Shown here: piece by piece, positions 1 through 9,527 of the stretch
Layout: each line of letters opens with the position of its first letter
Numbering within the stretch: position 1 is the stretch's first letter
Origin: Bacteroidota bacterium
GTDB lineage: Bacteria; Bacteroidota; Bacteroidia; NS11-12g; UBA955
Reading direction: 5' to 3'
Assembly (NCBI GenBank): GCA_024103355.1
Contig: JAGFIU010000011.1
Span: forward strand, 1 to 64,000
Length of the DNA stretch: 64,000 nucleotides
Notes under the pieces: generated by a model
What the model was told of the DNA's origin: nothing
Seen by the model: the letters and a program-made list of their open reading frames with translations, nothing else
Databases searched by the model: none
Translations under genes and position numbers: made by a program

Positions 1-1338
1 GAAACCGCCTAAGCCCCCCAACACACCAACAATACCTCCAACTGTACCGACATCATTAGGATAGTAATTTGAGATATGCTTAAAAACAGCAGCACCGCCA
101 ATGCCCATCATAATACCAATAATAAAAACAAGCATGGTAAAAATCCATTTATTAGCCTGAAAATAAATCAAGGTAACACCTTTAGCCAATAGCTGACCTT
201 TGTTTATATTTTCACCTTCTTTGACCTGTGGCTCTTGCCAAACACGAGTTGATGGCAGAGGCAAAAAACCTTCTCTATCATGATGAATACCAAAACGTAT
301 AGAACTATGATCTTCCTTTGATTGCAACGGATAAACCATCTTATCTTCTTTATTCTGCATATCTGAGATAATAATTTCTGATGCAGTAACAGATTCCACA
401 TAACCTGCTTTTGCAGCCATAATTCCTTGTCCGGGAGTTTGTATTTCAACCCTTGGCGGGAAAAGAAATATCAAGCAAACGATACATACCCCAAAAACCC
501 AAAACATCACAATCCGAGCACCTACTTTATCTGATAAAATACCTCCTACAATTCTGATTAAACCAGCCGGCAAATTGAAGGCTGTAGTCATCATACCTGC
601 TGCCACAATGCTTAGCGCATAAACATTCACAAAATAGGGAATCAGCCATTGAGAAAGCGCAACAAAACTTCCAAAAACAAAAAAATAATATAATCCAAAT
701 CTCCATACTCTTATTTCCTTAAGGGGTGCGAAGCGTTGACCAATTGTTTTTACCACTTCCGGTTTTTTATTGATAGTAAAAATCAGAAAAACAACAGCAA
801 CAACTACTAAAATCACGGCATATAACTGAGGCAAAGTTCTCCAAGCATCTAAGTTGGTATTATTTTGAGTAAAAGACTTCAATAATCCTGGAGCCAACAT
901 GGTTGTAAATGCAGCTCCTACATTACCCGCTCCAAAGATTCCCAATGCTGTACCTTGCTTCTCCTTTGGATACCACAAAGAAACATAAGCAACACCAACT
1001 GCAAATGAACTTCCGGATAATCCAAAGCATAAGCTCAATAATAAAAACATTCCATAACTATCTGCATAAGACAATAAATACATGGGAATAGCACTGAGAA
1101 CCAGAACTATTGTCATCATCCATCTTCCTCCATATTTATCCGTAAGCATTCCGATTGGAAGTCTGAGAACAGATCCTACCAAAACCGGCACACCGAGTAA
1201 CCACCCTATTTGTTCGGTACTCCATTTAAAAATTCCGTTATTTGTCAAAAAAGTAACTAAAACACCATTGATCATCCAAGCAGCAAAACAAACGGTGAAA
1301 GCAAGGAAACTGAGGAATAACATACGGTGAGATTTCAT
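1..1338 (-). CDS. narK: NarK-type nitrate/nitrite transporter (MFS), 3' end outside window
   Basis: The frame is open from an ATG at 1338 to the window edge (446 codons), so the C-terminus is missing. It is an inner-membrane MFS protein for nitrate uptake or nitrate/nitrite exchange. The first half has the Gly-rich nitrate-porter signature (FGLSGSSFAVG, then WYPKEKQGTALG), and the second signature (VGGIVGVLGGLGGF) ends the visible part. Residues about 293-383, between the two transmembrane halves, form a hydrophilic insert that is not part of a normal MFS fold. It contains AKAGYVESVTASEIIIS and VKEGENINKGQLLAKG, which look like the two halves of a barrel-sandwich hybrid domain. The gene is last in the minus-strand nar cluster, 79 bp behind the hemerythrin gene, so it may also have its own promoter. 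NarK assignment is firm; the role of the insert is unknown. Confidence 0.93.
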   Translation of the reverse strand, partial: MKSHRMLFLSFLAFTVCFAAWMINGVLVTFLTNNGIFKWSTEQIGWLLGVPVLVGSVLRLPIGMLTDKYGGRWMMTIVLVLSAIPMYLLSYADSYGMFLLLSLCFGLSGSSFAVGVAYVSLWYPKEKQGTALGIFGAGNVGAAFTTMLAPGLLKSFTQNNTNLDAWRTLPQLYAVILVVVAVVFLIFTINKKPEVVKTIGQRFAPLKEIRVWRFGLYYFFVFGSFVALSQWLIPYFVNVYALSIVAAGMMTTAFNLPAGLIRIVGGILSDKVGARIVMFWVFGVCIVCLIFLFPPRVEIQTPGQGIMAAKAGYVESVTASEIIISDMQNKEDKMVYPLQSKEDHSSIRFGIHHDREGFLPLPSTRVWQEPQVKEGENINKGQLLAKGVTLIYFQANKWIFTMLVFIIGIMMGIGGAAVFKHISNYYPNDVGTVGGIVGVLGGLGGF

Positions 1339-1372
1339 AAGCAACTATCTTTAATATTTAAAATAGATTTCG

Positions 1373-1404
1373 TTTGCGTTTATTTACCTATCAAATTTGC
1401 GTTT
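1373..1404. repeat. Direct repeat TTTGCGTTT x2 upstream of narK
   Basis: TTTGCGTTT occurs at 1373-1381 and again at 1396-1404, a 23-bp period (about two helical turns), in the 79-bp gap before narK. This could be a tandem activator site, but no regulator is identified and chance is possible in a short AT-rich spacer. Confidence 0.35.
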
Positions 1405-1417
1405 GAATCATTCCTCC

Positions 1418-2110
1418 CTAATCCAACTTATTCATTTCATTTTCAATGGTATTAAACTCTTCTTGAGTAAGATGTTGATGCGCCAAAGGAAATAAAGTAT
1501 AATCCTCTCGATAAATATGCAGTTTGAGCAGCTCTATCAATTCTCTTCCATTTTCGTAGGCTGTATCAAAAACGAATATTCTTGAAGCAGAATCATTTAT
1601 GCGAGTAGCGACTCCCAAGAGATTAAAAGTAAGTGCACCCAACTGAATAAATTTAATATGGTCATCTTCCATCACATCTATTGCTGTCTTGGGATTTTCA
1701 CCAACACTATGCTCACCTATTTCGATTAATCTTTTGTGTAATAATGGAAACAAAGTTTTTTCTTCTTTTTGATTATGGGGCATTAACTTGTCATCAAAAA
1801 AATTAAAGAAGTCCTTAAATGCTTGATTTATATGTGCATCTAATTTATATCCAAATTTTTTGAATTGAACCAATGCTTTCTCAAACTCTTCAATCTTTTC
1901 TAAAGCTATACCATGCTCTTTCATCAGAATATGAAGCGGTTTTTCAAACCCTTCATATTCTTTCTTATCCATCAATGACAGTTCATAAGCAGAAGGAGGC
2001 TCCATCGGAGTGTGTTCCTCTTTACCCAACTCCTTTTCTACATTGCGCCTGAGTGGGTCAAGAGTATTTAACTTTTGAAGGTCAATTCCGTTCTGTTTAT
2101 GATGTATCAT
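1418..2110 (-). CDS. Hemerythrin-like domain protein of the nar operon
   Basis: This is a 230-residue soluble protein with no signal peptide. Candidate diiron ligands follow the hemerythrin pattern: H60/H66 in helix 1, H112 and E116 (PHNQKEEKTLFP), H151 (EDDHIKF), and H198 with E202 (HIYREDYTLFP). The doubled H-x3-E-x4-LFP motif is typical of the RIC/YtfE-like branch, which is linked to repair of NO-damaged iron centres, but the ScdA_N domain is absent. The first 55 residues are charged and unassigned. It lies downstream of narI and before narK, so a role in protection against NO or nitrite stress during nitrate respiration is inferred from position. Oxygen sensing or iron binding are alternatives. 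Confidence 0.82.
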   Translation of the reverse strand: MIHHKQNGIDLQKLNTLDPLRRNVEKELGKEEHTPMEPPSAYELSLMDKKEYEGFEKPLHILMKEHGIALEKIEEFEKALVQFKKFGYKLDAHINQAFKDFFNFFDDKLMPHNQKEEKTLFPLLHKRLIEIGEHSVGENPKTAIDVMEDDHIKFIQLGALTFNLLGVATRINDSASRIFVFDTAYENGRELIELLKLHIYREDYTLFPLAHQHLTQEEFNTIENEMNKLD

Positions 2111-2132
2111 TTTTATGAATTAAGCAAGTTGA

Positions 2133-2537
2133 CTACTGTTTAATTAATTTGTATGCTTTGTTTTCTGTACAGATAAAGTACAACCCATTTTCGAAGCCTG
2201 ATAAATCAAGATTTACGGTTCCATTGACTAAATTCCCTTTCCAGACTGTGACCCCGACATAGACCCTATTTACCCCATCTCCAAATGGTGGATAAACAGT
2301 TGCTGTATCAGAAATTATTTTTAAAACATATTTCTGTGAATGAGCATCTGTTGTCTTTGTAACATAACGCGGCAAACCAAAAAATTGATTATAAAATGAA
2401 CCATAGTTATCAGGATCTTCACCCAACCCTTCATTATGCCAATTTCCAAAACCTTTGTTGGAAATTTGTTCTTGAGAGTAACATAGTTGTGTTATCAAAA
2501 TGAGCGCAATAGCACAATTTAATTTTTTTAGATCCAT
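2133..2537 (-). CDS. Small secreted protein with a T9SS-like C-terminal remnant
   Basis: This 134-residue protein starts with a clear signal peptide (MDLKKLNCAIALILITQLCYS). The middle (GFGNWHNEGLGEDPDNYG and YVLKIISDTA) resembles the start of carbohydrate-binding-like PCMD domains. The end, NLDLSGFENGLYFICTENK followed by YKLIKQ, resembles the last third of a type A T9SS sorting domain, but the upstream FPNP half of that domain is missing. It may be an internally deleted remnant of a larger exported protein, or a short protein in its own right. It is embedded in the nar operon between two other genes and has no evident nitrate role. Function is not recognised. Confidence 0.6.
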   Translation of the reverse strand: MDLKKLNCAIALILITQLCYSQEQISNKGFGNWHNEGLGEDPDNYGSFYNQFFGLPRYVTKTTDAHSQKYVLKIISDTATVYPPFGDGVNRVYVGVTVWKGNLVNGTVNLDLSGFENGLYFICTENKAYKLIKQ

Positions 2538-2558
2538 AATAGTATTTTATTTTTTAAA

Positions 2559-2906
2559 TTAATGTGAGTAAGTAAGGGCATAATAAATGCCGATAATTAC
2601 CAATACAAATAAAACAAAGCTAACCAAGTTCCTGTTTTTATAAAGGCATCTCAAAATAGAACTCGTCCAATCTAATTCTTCACCGTATCCTTTTATTATC
2701 CGAACAGATTTATTGATTACAATCACTCCATAAACAATCAGCAATACAGCCAATCCTATTGCGATTCTTATCACAATTGCTTCAATATTTGTAGGCGACT
2801 GTTTATCTTGACCAAAGGCGAGCATATTAATAAAGAAGATGAGTAAAAACATCAATGATATTCTTCTGTCGTAACAATTTCTAAGATTTGATTTTAGTGT
2901 TTTCAT
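2559..2906 (-). CDS. Small hydrophobic membrane protein, unknown function
   Basis: This 115-residue protein has three hydrophobic stretches (about 18-33, 42-66 and 94-112) separated by a short basic or charged loop (KSVRIIKGYGEELDW). The first may be a signal anchor. I see no heme or metal motif: His occurs only at the C-terminus. It sits 6 bp downstream of narI, so it is probably co-transcribed with the nitrate reductase. An accessory role in membrane assembly is possible but unsupported. Confidence 0.6.
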   Translation of the reverse strand: MKTLKSNLRNCYDRRISLMFLLIFFINMLAFGQDKQSPTNIEAIVIRIAIGLAVLLIVYGVIVINKSVRIIKGYGEELDWTSSILRCLYKNRNLVSFVLFVLVIIGIYYALTYSH

Positions 2907-2912
2907 AAACTC

Positions 2913-3638
2913 TCAATTATTTTTCGATTTTTTTCCAAAAGAATGAGCACGAGATGTGCGAATCGCTTTTCGATTCCAATTCCATACAACCTGCTGATAA
3001 CTTCTCCACAGATAATCAAGCGGATACACAAGAAAGTGCATAAATCTTGTAAAAGGAATAAAAGCAATCAGGGTAAATGCAGACACTACGTGAATTTTTA
3101 GAGACCATGAATTAACACTTGCAATAGCATCAATTTGCGGGTCAAAAACAAAAATTGAACGAATATAAGGCGTTAGAAAAGAAGCAAACCATGAAGAGCC
3201 CCAACGATTGTGATATGCAACCAACAATCCTGATATAATCTGTACAAGGAGAATCAGAAATACAATAACATCCATCTTGCTTGTAACAATCTGTACCCTT
3301 CTGTTTGTCAGACGTCTTTGAACCAACAATATCACTCCAATAAAAGCACTCAAACCAAACGCGAATGCTGTTATTTCCAAAATCAACAGTCTCATTGGTT
3401 CTCCATTCCAAGCCAAAACAGCTTTCGGAAATAAAAATGCAATCAAATGACCAAAAAACAAAACAAAGAGTCCCCAGTGAAAAGGTTGACTACCCCAAAA
3501 CAATCTCCTGCCTTCCAAAAACTGAGATGATATTGAGGAAACCGAAAATCCCCTGCTTTTATAGCGATATATAGAGCCAATGATGAAAATCACTAACGAC
3601 ACATAAGGCAAAACAATGAATAATAGATAGTTTGACAT
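2913..3638 (-). CDS. narI: Respiratory nitrate reductase gamma subunit
   Basis: This is the integral-membrane diheme cytochrome b subunit that passes electrons from quinol to NarH. It has 241 residues and five hydrophobic segments, close to the family norm of about 225-240. The four axial histidines are at H54, H64, H183 and H201. Their spacings (10 and 18 residues) match the H56/H66 and H187/H205 pairs of E. coli NarI. It starts 3 bp after narJ, so translation is probably coupled. The C-terminal tail (about 210-241) is basic and cytoplasmic, as expected for contact with NarGH. Confidence 0.95.
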   Translation of the reverse strand: MSNYLLFIVLPYVSLVIFIIGSIYRYKSRGFSVSSISSQFLEGRRLFWGSQPFHWGLFVLFFGHLIAFLFPKAVLAWNGEPMRLLILEITAFAFGLSAFIGVILLVQRRLTNRRVQIVTSKMDVIVFLILLVQIISGLLVAYHNRWGSSWFASFLTPYIRSIFVFDPQIDAIASVNSWSLKIHVVSAFTLIAFIPFTRFMHFLVYPLDYLWRSYQQVVWNWNRKAIRTSRAHSFGKKSKNN

Positions 3639-3641
3639 AGC

Positions 3642-4364
3642 TTAATCTTGTTTATAGTTATTAATTGAATTATTTTTTTCAAAAACTCTGTTTACTTCAA
3701 CATTCACACTACTTTTATTAAAAAAGGATTTGTGATATTGTTCATCAACTGCCAAATCATGAGCGGCCTTAAATAACACGTGCTCAAAATCTTTCTGCAA
3801 AACTTTTAATAGCACCAAAAGAGCATGTTTATAGACATTTCCGCTATACAACTCCTCTTGAATGATTGCATAATGTCTATTTTTTAAAATCTTGAGTTTA
3901 ATATCCATGCGATAAGGTTCAAACTCTTCCAGCATTTTGTTTACACCGGGAATCAAAATCTTAACTGCCAATTCATCCACCAAACCAGCATCATTTGTCT
4001 TGGTAAAAAAAGTAAGTATATTGCATAAGTTATCCGGCAAATCACTACCACAGTCGTTTCCTGCCAAATCCTGTTCGTGCTTCATGTTTACCAAAAAAAC
4101 ACCTCTTTTATAATCTTCACCAAAAATCACATAGCCTAAATCCAAATAGCATATTGCTTGTACATCAAAAGTTTTTGTAAAAAGTTCTCTTTGTTCGTCT
4201 GAAGAATGGTTAGCGACATAGTCTGCGAATATTTTAAAATCATCATACGCTTCGGGATACCAATCCAATATAACAGACCGACATTGTTCTATCTTATTGC
4301 TAAAATCCGATTCAGGGTATCTGAACAAATTTGCTAATAATATGTAATGACTCAAATTATTCAT
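3642..4364 (-). CDS. narJ: Nitrate reductase molybdenum cofactor assembly chaperone
   Basis: This is a 240-residue NarJ/TorD-family chaperone that binds apo-NarG and supports Mo-bisMGD and FS0 insertion before membrane docking. It is helical and acidic, without signal peptide or cofactor motifs. The N-terminus (LLANLFRYPESDF) and the central DLGYVIFGEDYKRGVFLVNM segment fit the family. It is only 3 bp from both narH and narI, in the standard narGHJI order, which supports the call as much as its sequence does. Confidence 0.92.
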   Translation of the reverse strand: MNNLSHYILLANLFRYPESDFSNKIEQCRSVILDWYPEAYDDFKIFADYVANHSSDEQRELFTKTFDVQAICYLDLGYVIFGEDYKRGVFLVNMKHEQDLAGNDCGSDLPDNLCNILTFFTKTNDAGLVDELAVKILIPGVNKMLEEFEPYRMDIKLKILKNRHYAIIQEELYSGNVYKHALLVLLKVLQKDFEHVLFKAAHDLAVDEQYHKSFFNKSSVNVEVNRVFEKNNSINNYKQD

Positions 4365-4367
4365 ATT

Positions 4368-5858
4368 TTATAAACCTCTGACAGGTCTTTCTTTAAAACC
4401 AAAACCTGTATTTCCTTTAACATCAGCCGTATTTTCAAGCATTTCGATAGACTCTTCACGATGAGCCGGAGGAATCACAAAACGTTCATCAAAAGTTGCA
4501 AGTGATGTAAGCCTAAAAATTGCATCTGCCATATCTGCATTGATATTGACTTCGTCCATAGCTGAAGAAATTTCTTCTTTTGAGATGTCCCCTGTAGTAA
4601 CACCTCGCCTATGAAGGCGCACAGCCATTAATCGCTTCATAACATCAACTATTTTATCAGTATTTCCGGCAGAGAACAAAGAGGCAAGATACTTCATGGG
4701 TAATCGGTTTTTATCCACTCCATTCCAAAGCGATTTACTTGTTGAATCATAAATACCGTCTTGAACCGTTGCCATAGTAGGTAACAAAGCCGGGACATAA
4801 AACAGATTTGGCAATGTTCTGAACTCAGGATGCAACGGCAAAGCGAGTTTCCATACTTTTACAAATTTATAGACCGGAGATTTCTGAGCAGCTTCAATAG
4901 TAGAATCAGCTATACCGTTTAATTTGGCTTGTTCTACCACTGCGGGATCAAACGGGTCTAAATAGATATCAAGATGATTATCTACAAGTTGGTCATCAGA
5001 AGAGGCAGCTACTTTTTCAATTTTGTCTGCATCATAAAGCATCACACCGAGATATCGTATTCTACCAACGCAAGAATGGAAACATGCAGGAGCTTGTCCC
5101 GACTCAAGTCGCGGGTAGCACAAAACGCATTTTTCAGATTTTCCTGTATTCCAATTATAATAACTCTTTTTGTAAGGACAAGCAGTAACACACATCCTCC
5201 ATGCCCTGCAACGCTCTTGATTAATTAGCACAACTCCGTCCTCTCCTCTTTTGTATATTGCTCCAGAAGGACAAGCCGCAACACAAGCAGGGTTAAGGCA
5301 ATGATTACAAATCCTTGGCAGATAATGGAAAGTCATACGCTCTAACTGAAACATTGCTTCTTGTTCAGCAGGTGTGAGTTTTTCCAAATTAACATCCTGA
5401 CGCGCATAATCGGGCGAACCACCCATATCATCATCCCAATTTGGCCCGGCTTTAACATCAATATGTTCGCCCGTAACCAAGGAAATTGGTCGAGCGGTGG
5501 GCTGGTCATCTCCTTCGGGTGCCGTAAATAAATCCTGATATTTATAAGTCCAAGGTTCATAATAGTCGTCAAGTACCGGTAAATGAGGGTTATGAAAAAT
5601 ATTTTTCAATCCTTTGAATTTGCCTGCTCCTTTGAGAGAAACAGAATCTCCGTTTTTTTCCCAGCCGCCTTTGTATATTTCCTGATCCTCCCATTTAGTT
5701 GGATAGCCTGTCCCGGGCTTTGTTTCTACATTATTCCACCACATATACTCTGCACCTTTGCGGTCTGTCCAAATGTTCTTACATGCAATAGAACAAGTAT
5801 GACATCCGATACATTTATCAAGATGAAAAACCATTGAAACTTGTGATCTAATATCCAT
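4368..5858 (-). CDS. narH: Respiratory nitrate reductase beta subunit
   Basis: This is the cytoplasmic iron-sulfur subunit carrying FS1-FS4 between NarI and NarG; its 496 residues match the family length. The first cluster motif is C16, C19, C22 and C26 (CIGCHTCSIAC). Later clusters are CNHCLNPACVAACP, the CRAWRMCVTACP motif, and CVLCYPRLESGQAPAC. The tryptophan in CRAWRMC replaces a cysteine, the known hallmark of the [3Fe-4S] centre in NarH. It follows narG by 26 bp and precedes narJ. Confidence 0.97.
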   Translation of the reverse strand: MDIRSQVSMVFHLDKCIGCHTCSIACKNIWTDRKGAEYMWWNNVETKPGTGYPTKWEDQEIYKGGWEKNGDSVSLKGAGKFKGLKNIFHNPHLPVLDDYYEPWTYKYQDLFTAPEGDDQPTARPISLVTGEHIDVKAGPNWDDDMGGSPDYARQDVNLEKLTPAEQEAMFQLERMTFHYLPRICNHCLNPACVAACPSGAIYKRGEDGVVLINQERCRAWRMCVTACPYKKSYYNWNTGKSEKCVLCYPRLESGQAPACFHSCVGRIRYLGVMLYDADKIEKVAASSDDQLVDNHLDIYLDPFDPAVVEQAKLNGIADSTIEAAQKSPVYKFVKVWKLALPLHPEFRTLPNLFYVPALLPTMATVQDGIYDSTSKSLWNGVDKNRLPMKYLASLFSAGNTDKIVDVMKRLMAVRLHRRGVTTGDISKEEISSAMDEVNINADMADAIFRLTSLATFDERFVIPPAHREESIEMLENTADVKGNTGFGFKERPVRGL

Positions 5859-5884
5859 ATTTTGAAGTTAATTAGTATTAAAAA

Positions 5885-8800
5885 TTAAAATTCGACTCTA
5901 TCCATTTTTCTAACAAGAACGTGTGTATCTCTGTTAGCTCCAACCGGACCCCAATAATTGAAATGAAATGAAAACTGTCCATAACCGCCAGTCATTAAGT
6001 TGGGTTTCAAATGAACTCGGGTAAAACTATTATGTCCACCTGCCCTTCGATTTCCACGAACTTGAGATTTGGGAATTGAGTATGTTCTTTCAGGTGAGTG
6101 ATAAACAATACAAACTCCTTTTGGAATTCTTGCACTTACACATGCACGCGTACAATAAACGCCATGGTCATTATACACTTCAACCCAATCATTGTCCTTG
6201 ATCCCCAATTCAGCAGCATCTTCTTCACTCATCCAACAAGGTTCTATACCACGCGAAAGTGTTAACATCCTTAAGGTATCACCATAGGTCGAATGTATAT
6301 GCCATTTCCCGTGAGGAGTTAGCACATTAAGTACTTTCGCTTTTCCGTCATTTACTGTTTTTCTAATATCACCATATACCTGAGGAGTGGGAGAAGGTTT
6401 ATAAGTGGCTAAGTTTTCTCCAAACTCAAGATAGCCGTCATGGTCTAAATAAAAATGTTGACGACCTGTTAAAGTCCGCCATGGCACAAGCCTATCTACA
6501 TTGTAGGTATATGCACAATAAGCTCTTCCATTATTCATAAGCCCCGACCAAAGAGGTGAATTATTATACCTTCTGGGTTGAGCTTGCAAATCTTTATAAT
6601 CAATTTTCACATCCTTACTTCCTTCTCCTAAATCCACAAGAGAAAGACCTGTTTTCTTTTCCATATTTTGATAAGCTCTGACGGTTAGTTTACCATTGGT
6701 AAGAGTTGACAATGTAAGAACAGCATTTACTGCTTCAACATCTTCTTTGATTGATGGATATTCTACACCGTTGACTTTCTGCACATGTCGTTTGTCCTGC
6801 AGCATTTCGTTGTAAACGTCTTCAGCCATAAATGAAACACCATGTGCCCCCAAAGGTTTAGAATTCATGTTTGGACCTAAAGAAATGTACTTGTTATAAA
6901 TCTGGGTATAGTCTCTGTCAATGAAAACAAGTTTGTGCATAGATTTTCCCGGAATTGGTTCACATTCGCCTTTTGCCCAATCTAACATTCTTGGCTGTGT
7001 AATTTCATCTGCTGAGTCATGAGATAATGGGGTATTTATTACATCTTTAATCGGTTCAGGCAAATGGGTACAAGCCAATTCACTGACTTTCTTTGCCAAA
7101 GCCTGAAAAATCTGCCAATCAGATTTTGATTCCCACACAGGGGCTACTGCTGCCGAAAGTGGATGTATAAATGAATGTAAATCTGTAGAGTTAATATCAG
7201 CTTTCTCATACCACGATGCGGTTGCGAGAACAATATCTGAATATAATGCCGAAGTATCCATTCGGAAATTAATATCCACAATCAAATCCATTTTACCTTT
7301 AGGAGCTTCGCGCCAAATTAATTCATGAACATGGGGTTGAGCCACTTCATCCGCAATCTTATTATTATGAGTTCCAAGATAATGGTCAAGCATATATTCA
7401 TGTCCTTTTGCACTTGACATGAGTGCATTGCCGCGCCAGATAAACCAATTTCTGGGAAAATTAATTTCAGCATCGGGGTCAGCTACCGAGTGTAAAAGCT
7501 CTTTTGATTTTAATTTTTCAACAATATGATTACGGATTTCATCTTCATCTTTAGCGCCCGCAGCAATGGCATCATTGATAATTTCCTGATTTGCTTTATT
7601 GTATTGAGGAAAGAACGGCATCCACCCATTTCTTACAGACATAACGGTCCAATCAGCAGAGTGCATTTTGCCATACTTGCTGTCTTTTGGGACTTTGTTA
7701 TACTCAACCTGATTGTTGTCATAACGCCATTGGTCAGAGTTGATATAATGCCAAATAGGAGCTTGTTGAAGTCTGTTTGCAGGAATCCAATCTTTTGCAG
7801 CCATGATAGTACCCCATGAATCAACAGGAGCTAATTTTTCCTGACCCACATAGTGATTCATACCTCCACCATTCACCCCATTGCACCCGGTTAGCATCTG
7901 TGCCATTATTGCTGCACGGTACATCAGATTACCATGAAACCAGTGATTGATGGCTGCTCCCACAATAACCATACATTTTCCATTGGTAATTTCTGCCGTA
8001 TCAGCCCATTCATGAGCAAATTTGATAACTGTTTCTCTGCCAACTCCGGTAAAGATTTCTTGCCAAGCAGGCGTGTATGCTTGATTTTTATCATTGTAAT
8101 CTGTCGGGTATTCACCGGGCAAGCCTCTACCAACTCCATACTGCCCCATGGTTAGATCATAAATCGTTGCAACCGGCACCTTTTTTCCATCTATTGTATT
8201 AATTAACCTAACAGGAACACCACGAAGCGAAGTTTTGTCTAACCCAAATTCAATAAATTCAACATTATAGACATCATCACTATGATTCAACAAGGTCAAT
8301 GTAGGGTCATAGGGCTTATTATCTAAGAAATCTTCATATTTCAAATTCCAATTTCCTTTTTTATCTTCAGCCCAGCGACTCCCCATTGTTCCCTTAGGAC
8401 AAACAAGTTCGCCTGATTTTGAGTCAATATTCAAAAACTGCCAATCTCCATTTTCTACCTCTTTATACTTTTGAACCCTATTAGCTCTTAACATTCTTCC
8501 TGGCTTATAGTTTTCTCCAACTTTTTCAAGTTCAACAAGAAAGGGACAATCGGTATATTTTTTAACGTAATCAATGAAATAGGGTACTTGTCTGTCTGCA
8601 TGGTATTCTTTCAAAATAACATGTGTAACCCCCATCCAAAACGCACCATCAGAACCGGCATGACAAGGAATCCATTGGTCAGCATGTTTAGCAACCATAC
8701 TAAAGTCAGGCGACATCACAACTGTTTTGGTTCCATTGTGCTTTGATTCAGAGAAGAAATGAATATCGGGCGTTCTTGTCATTCCAAGATTTGCACCCAT

Positions 8801-9508
8801 TGAAACACAAAATTTAGAATTGTACCAATCAGCACTTTCGCACACATCGGTTTGTTCTCCCCATACCTCCGGAAACGCAGGAGGTAAGTCACAATACCAA
8901 TCATAAAAGCTAAGATTCACTCCACCCATAAGTTGGAGATAACGAGCTCCGGAAGCATAGCTAAGCATTGACATTGCAGGGATTGGCGAAAAACCGATAA
9001 TTCTATCGGAACCATATTTCTTGATAGTATAAATATTTGCTGCAGCAATAAGTTCTAACACTTCATTCCATTTTGCCCGTCTAAAACCACCTTTTCCTCT
9101 TGCTCGTTGATATCTTTTTCTTTTTTCAGGATTATTTTGTAAATTTTCCCATGCTTTCACAGGATCTCCTCCCGCATTTTTCTTTTCTTCATTGTATAAA
9201 TCCATAAGTGCTCCGCGCATCAACGGATATTTCACCCTGATTGGACTATATAAATACCATGAATAGGAAATTCCTCGTTGACACCCTCTGGGTTCATAAG
9301 GTGGTAAGGTATTCTCAAGTAATGGGTAATCAAGTGCTTGGGTTTCCCATACTACAATTCCATCCTTAACATGAATATTCCAAGAACACCCACCTGTGCA
9401 GTTGACACCGTGTGTACTGCGGACAACCTTATCATACTGCCAACGGTTGCGATAAAACTCTTCCCATTTTCTGGTTTGTGGCGATATTATGTCTTCGATC
9501 CAACTCAT
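5885..9508 (-). CDS. narG: Respiratory nitrate reductase alpha subunit (Mo-bisMGD)
   Basis: This 1207-residue catalytic subunit reduces nitrate to nitrite at a molybdenum bis-MGD centre. The FS0 [4Fe-4S] ligands H33, C37, C41 and C76 have exactly the spacing of E. coli H49/C53/C57/C92. The molybdenum ligand is expected at Asp 207 (WYCDLPP), followed by [12 protein letters not shown]. There is no twin-arginine signal, so this is the cytoplasm-facing, membrane-bound Nar type rather than Nap or the exported archaeal form. The end ([12 protein letters not shown]) is typical. It lies 19 bp after the cytochrome c gene. No frameshift is seen. Confidence 0.98.
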   Translation of the reverse strand: MSWIEDIISPQTRKWEEFYRNRWQYDKVVRSTHGVNCTGGCSWNIHVKDGIVVWETQALDYPLLENTLPPYEPRGCQRGISYSWYLYSPIRVKYPLMRGALMDLYNEEKKNAGGDPVKAWENLQNNPEKRKRYQRARGKGGFRRAKWNEVLELIAAANIYTIKKYGSDRIIGFSPIPAMSMLSYASGARYLQLMGGVNLSFYDWYCDLPPAFPEVWGEQTDVCESADWYNSKFCVSMGANLGMTRTPDIHFFSESKHNGTKTVVMSPDFSMVAKHADQWIPCHAGSDGAFWMGVTHVILKEYHADRQVPYFIDYVKKYTDCPFLVELEKVGENYKPGRMLRANRVQKYKEVENGDWQFLNIDSKSGELVCPKGTMGSRWAEDKKGNWNLKYEDFLDNKPYDPTLTLLNHSDDVYNVEFIEFGLDKTSLRGVPVRLINTIDGKKVPVATIYDLTMGQYGVGRGLPGEYPTDYNDKNQAYTPAWQEIFTGVGRETVIKFAHEWADTAEITNGKCMVIVGAAINHWFHGNLMYRAAIMAQMLTGCNGVNGGGMNHYVGQEKLAPVDSWGTIMAAKDWIPANRLQQAPIWHYINSDQWRYDNNQVEYNKVPKDSKYGKMHSADWTVMSVRNGWMPFFPQYNKANQEIINDAIAAGAKDEDEIRNHIVEKLKSKELLHSVADPDAEINFPRNWFIWRGNALMSSAKGHEYMLDHYLGTHNNKIADEVAQPHVHELIWREAPKGKMDLIVDINFRMDTSALYSDIVLATASWYEKADINSTDLHSFIHPLSAAVAPVWESKSDWQIFQALAKKVSELACTHLPEPIKDVINTPLSHDSADEITQPRMLDWAKGECEPIPGKSMHKLVFIDRDYTQIYNKYISLGPNMNSKPLGAHGVSFMAEDVYNEMLQDKRHVQKVNGVEYPSIKEDVEAVNAVLTLSTLTNGKLTVRAYQNMEKKTGLSLVDLGEGSKDVKIDYKDLQAQPRRYNNSPLWSGLMNNGRAYCAYTYNVDRLVPWRTLTGRQHFYLDHDGYLEFGENLATYKPSPTPQVYGDIRKTVNDGKAKVLNVLTPHGKWHIHSTYGDTLRMLTLSRGIEPCWMSEEDAAELGIKDNDWVEVYNDHGVYCTRACVSARIPKGVCIVYHSPERTYSIPKSQVRGNRRAGGHNSFTRVHLKPNLMTGGYGQFSFHFNYWGPVGANRDTHVLVRKMDRVEF

Positions 9509-9527
9509 AGTTTTTGTTATTAATTGA

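Noticed and set aside
1-1338. narK as a frameshifted pseudogene
   Set aside because: The frame is continuous from 1338 to the edge; the unusual part is an in-frame insert, not a break.
3142-3574. Open frames opposite or overlapping narI and similar shadows elsewhere
   Set aside because: They lie inside strongly supported genes in other frames, have no recognisable domain, and show no start context.
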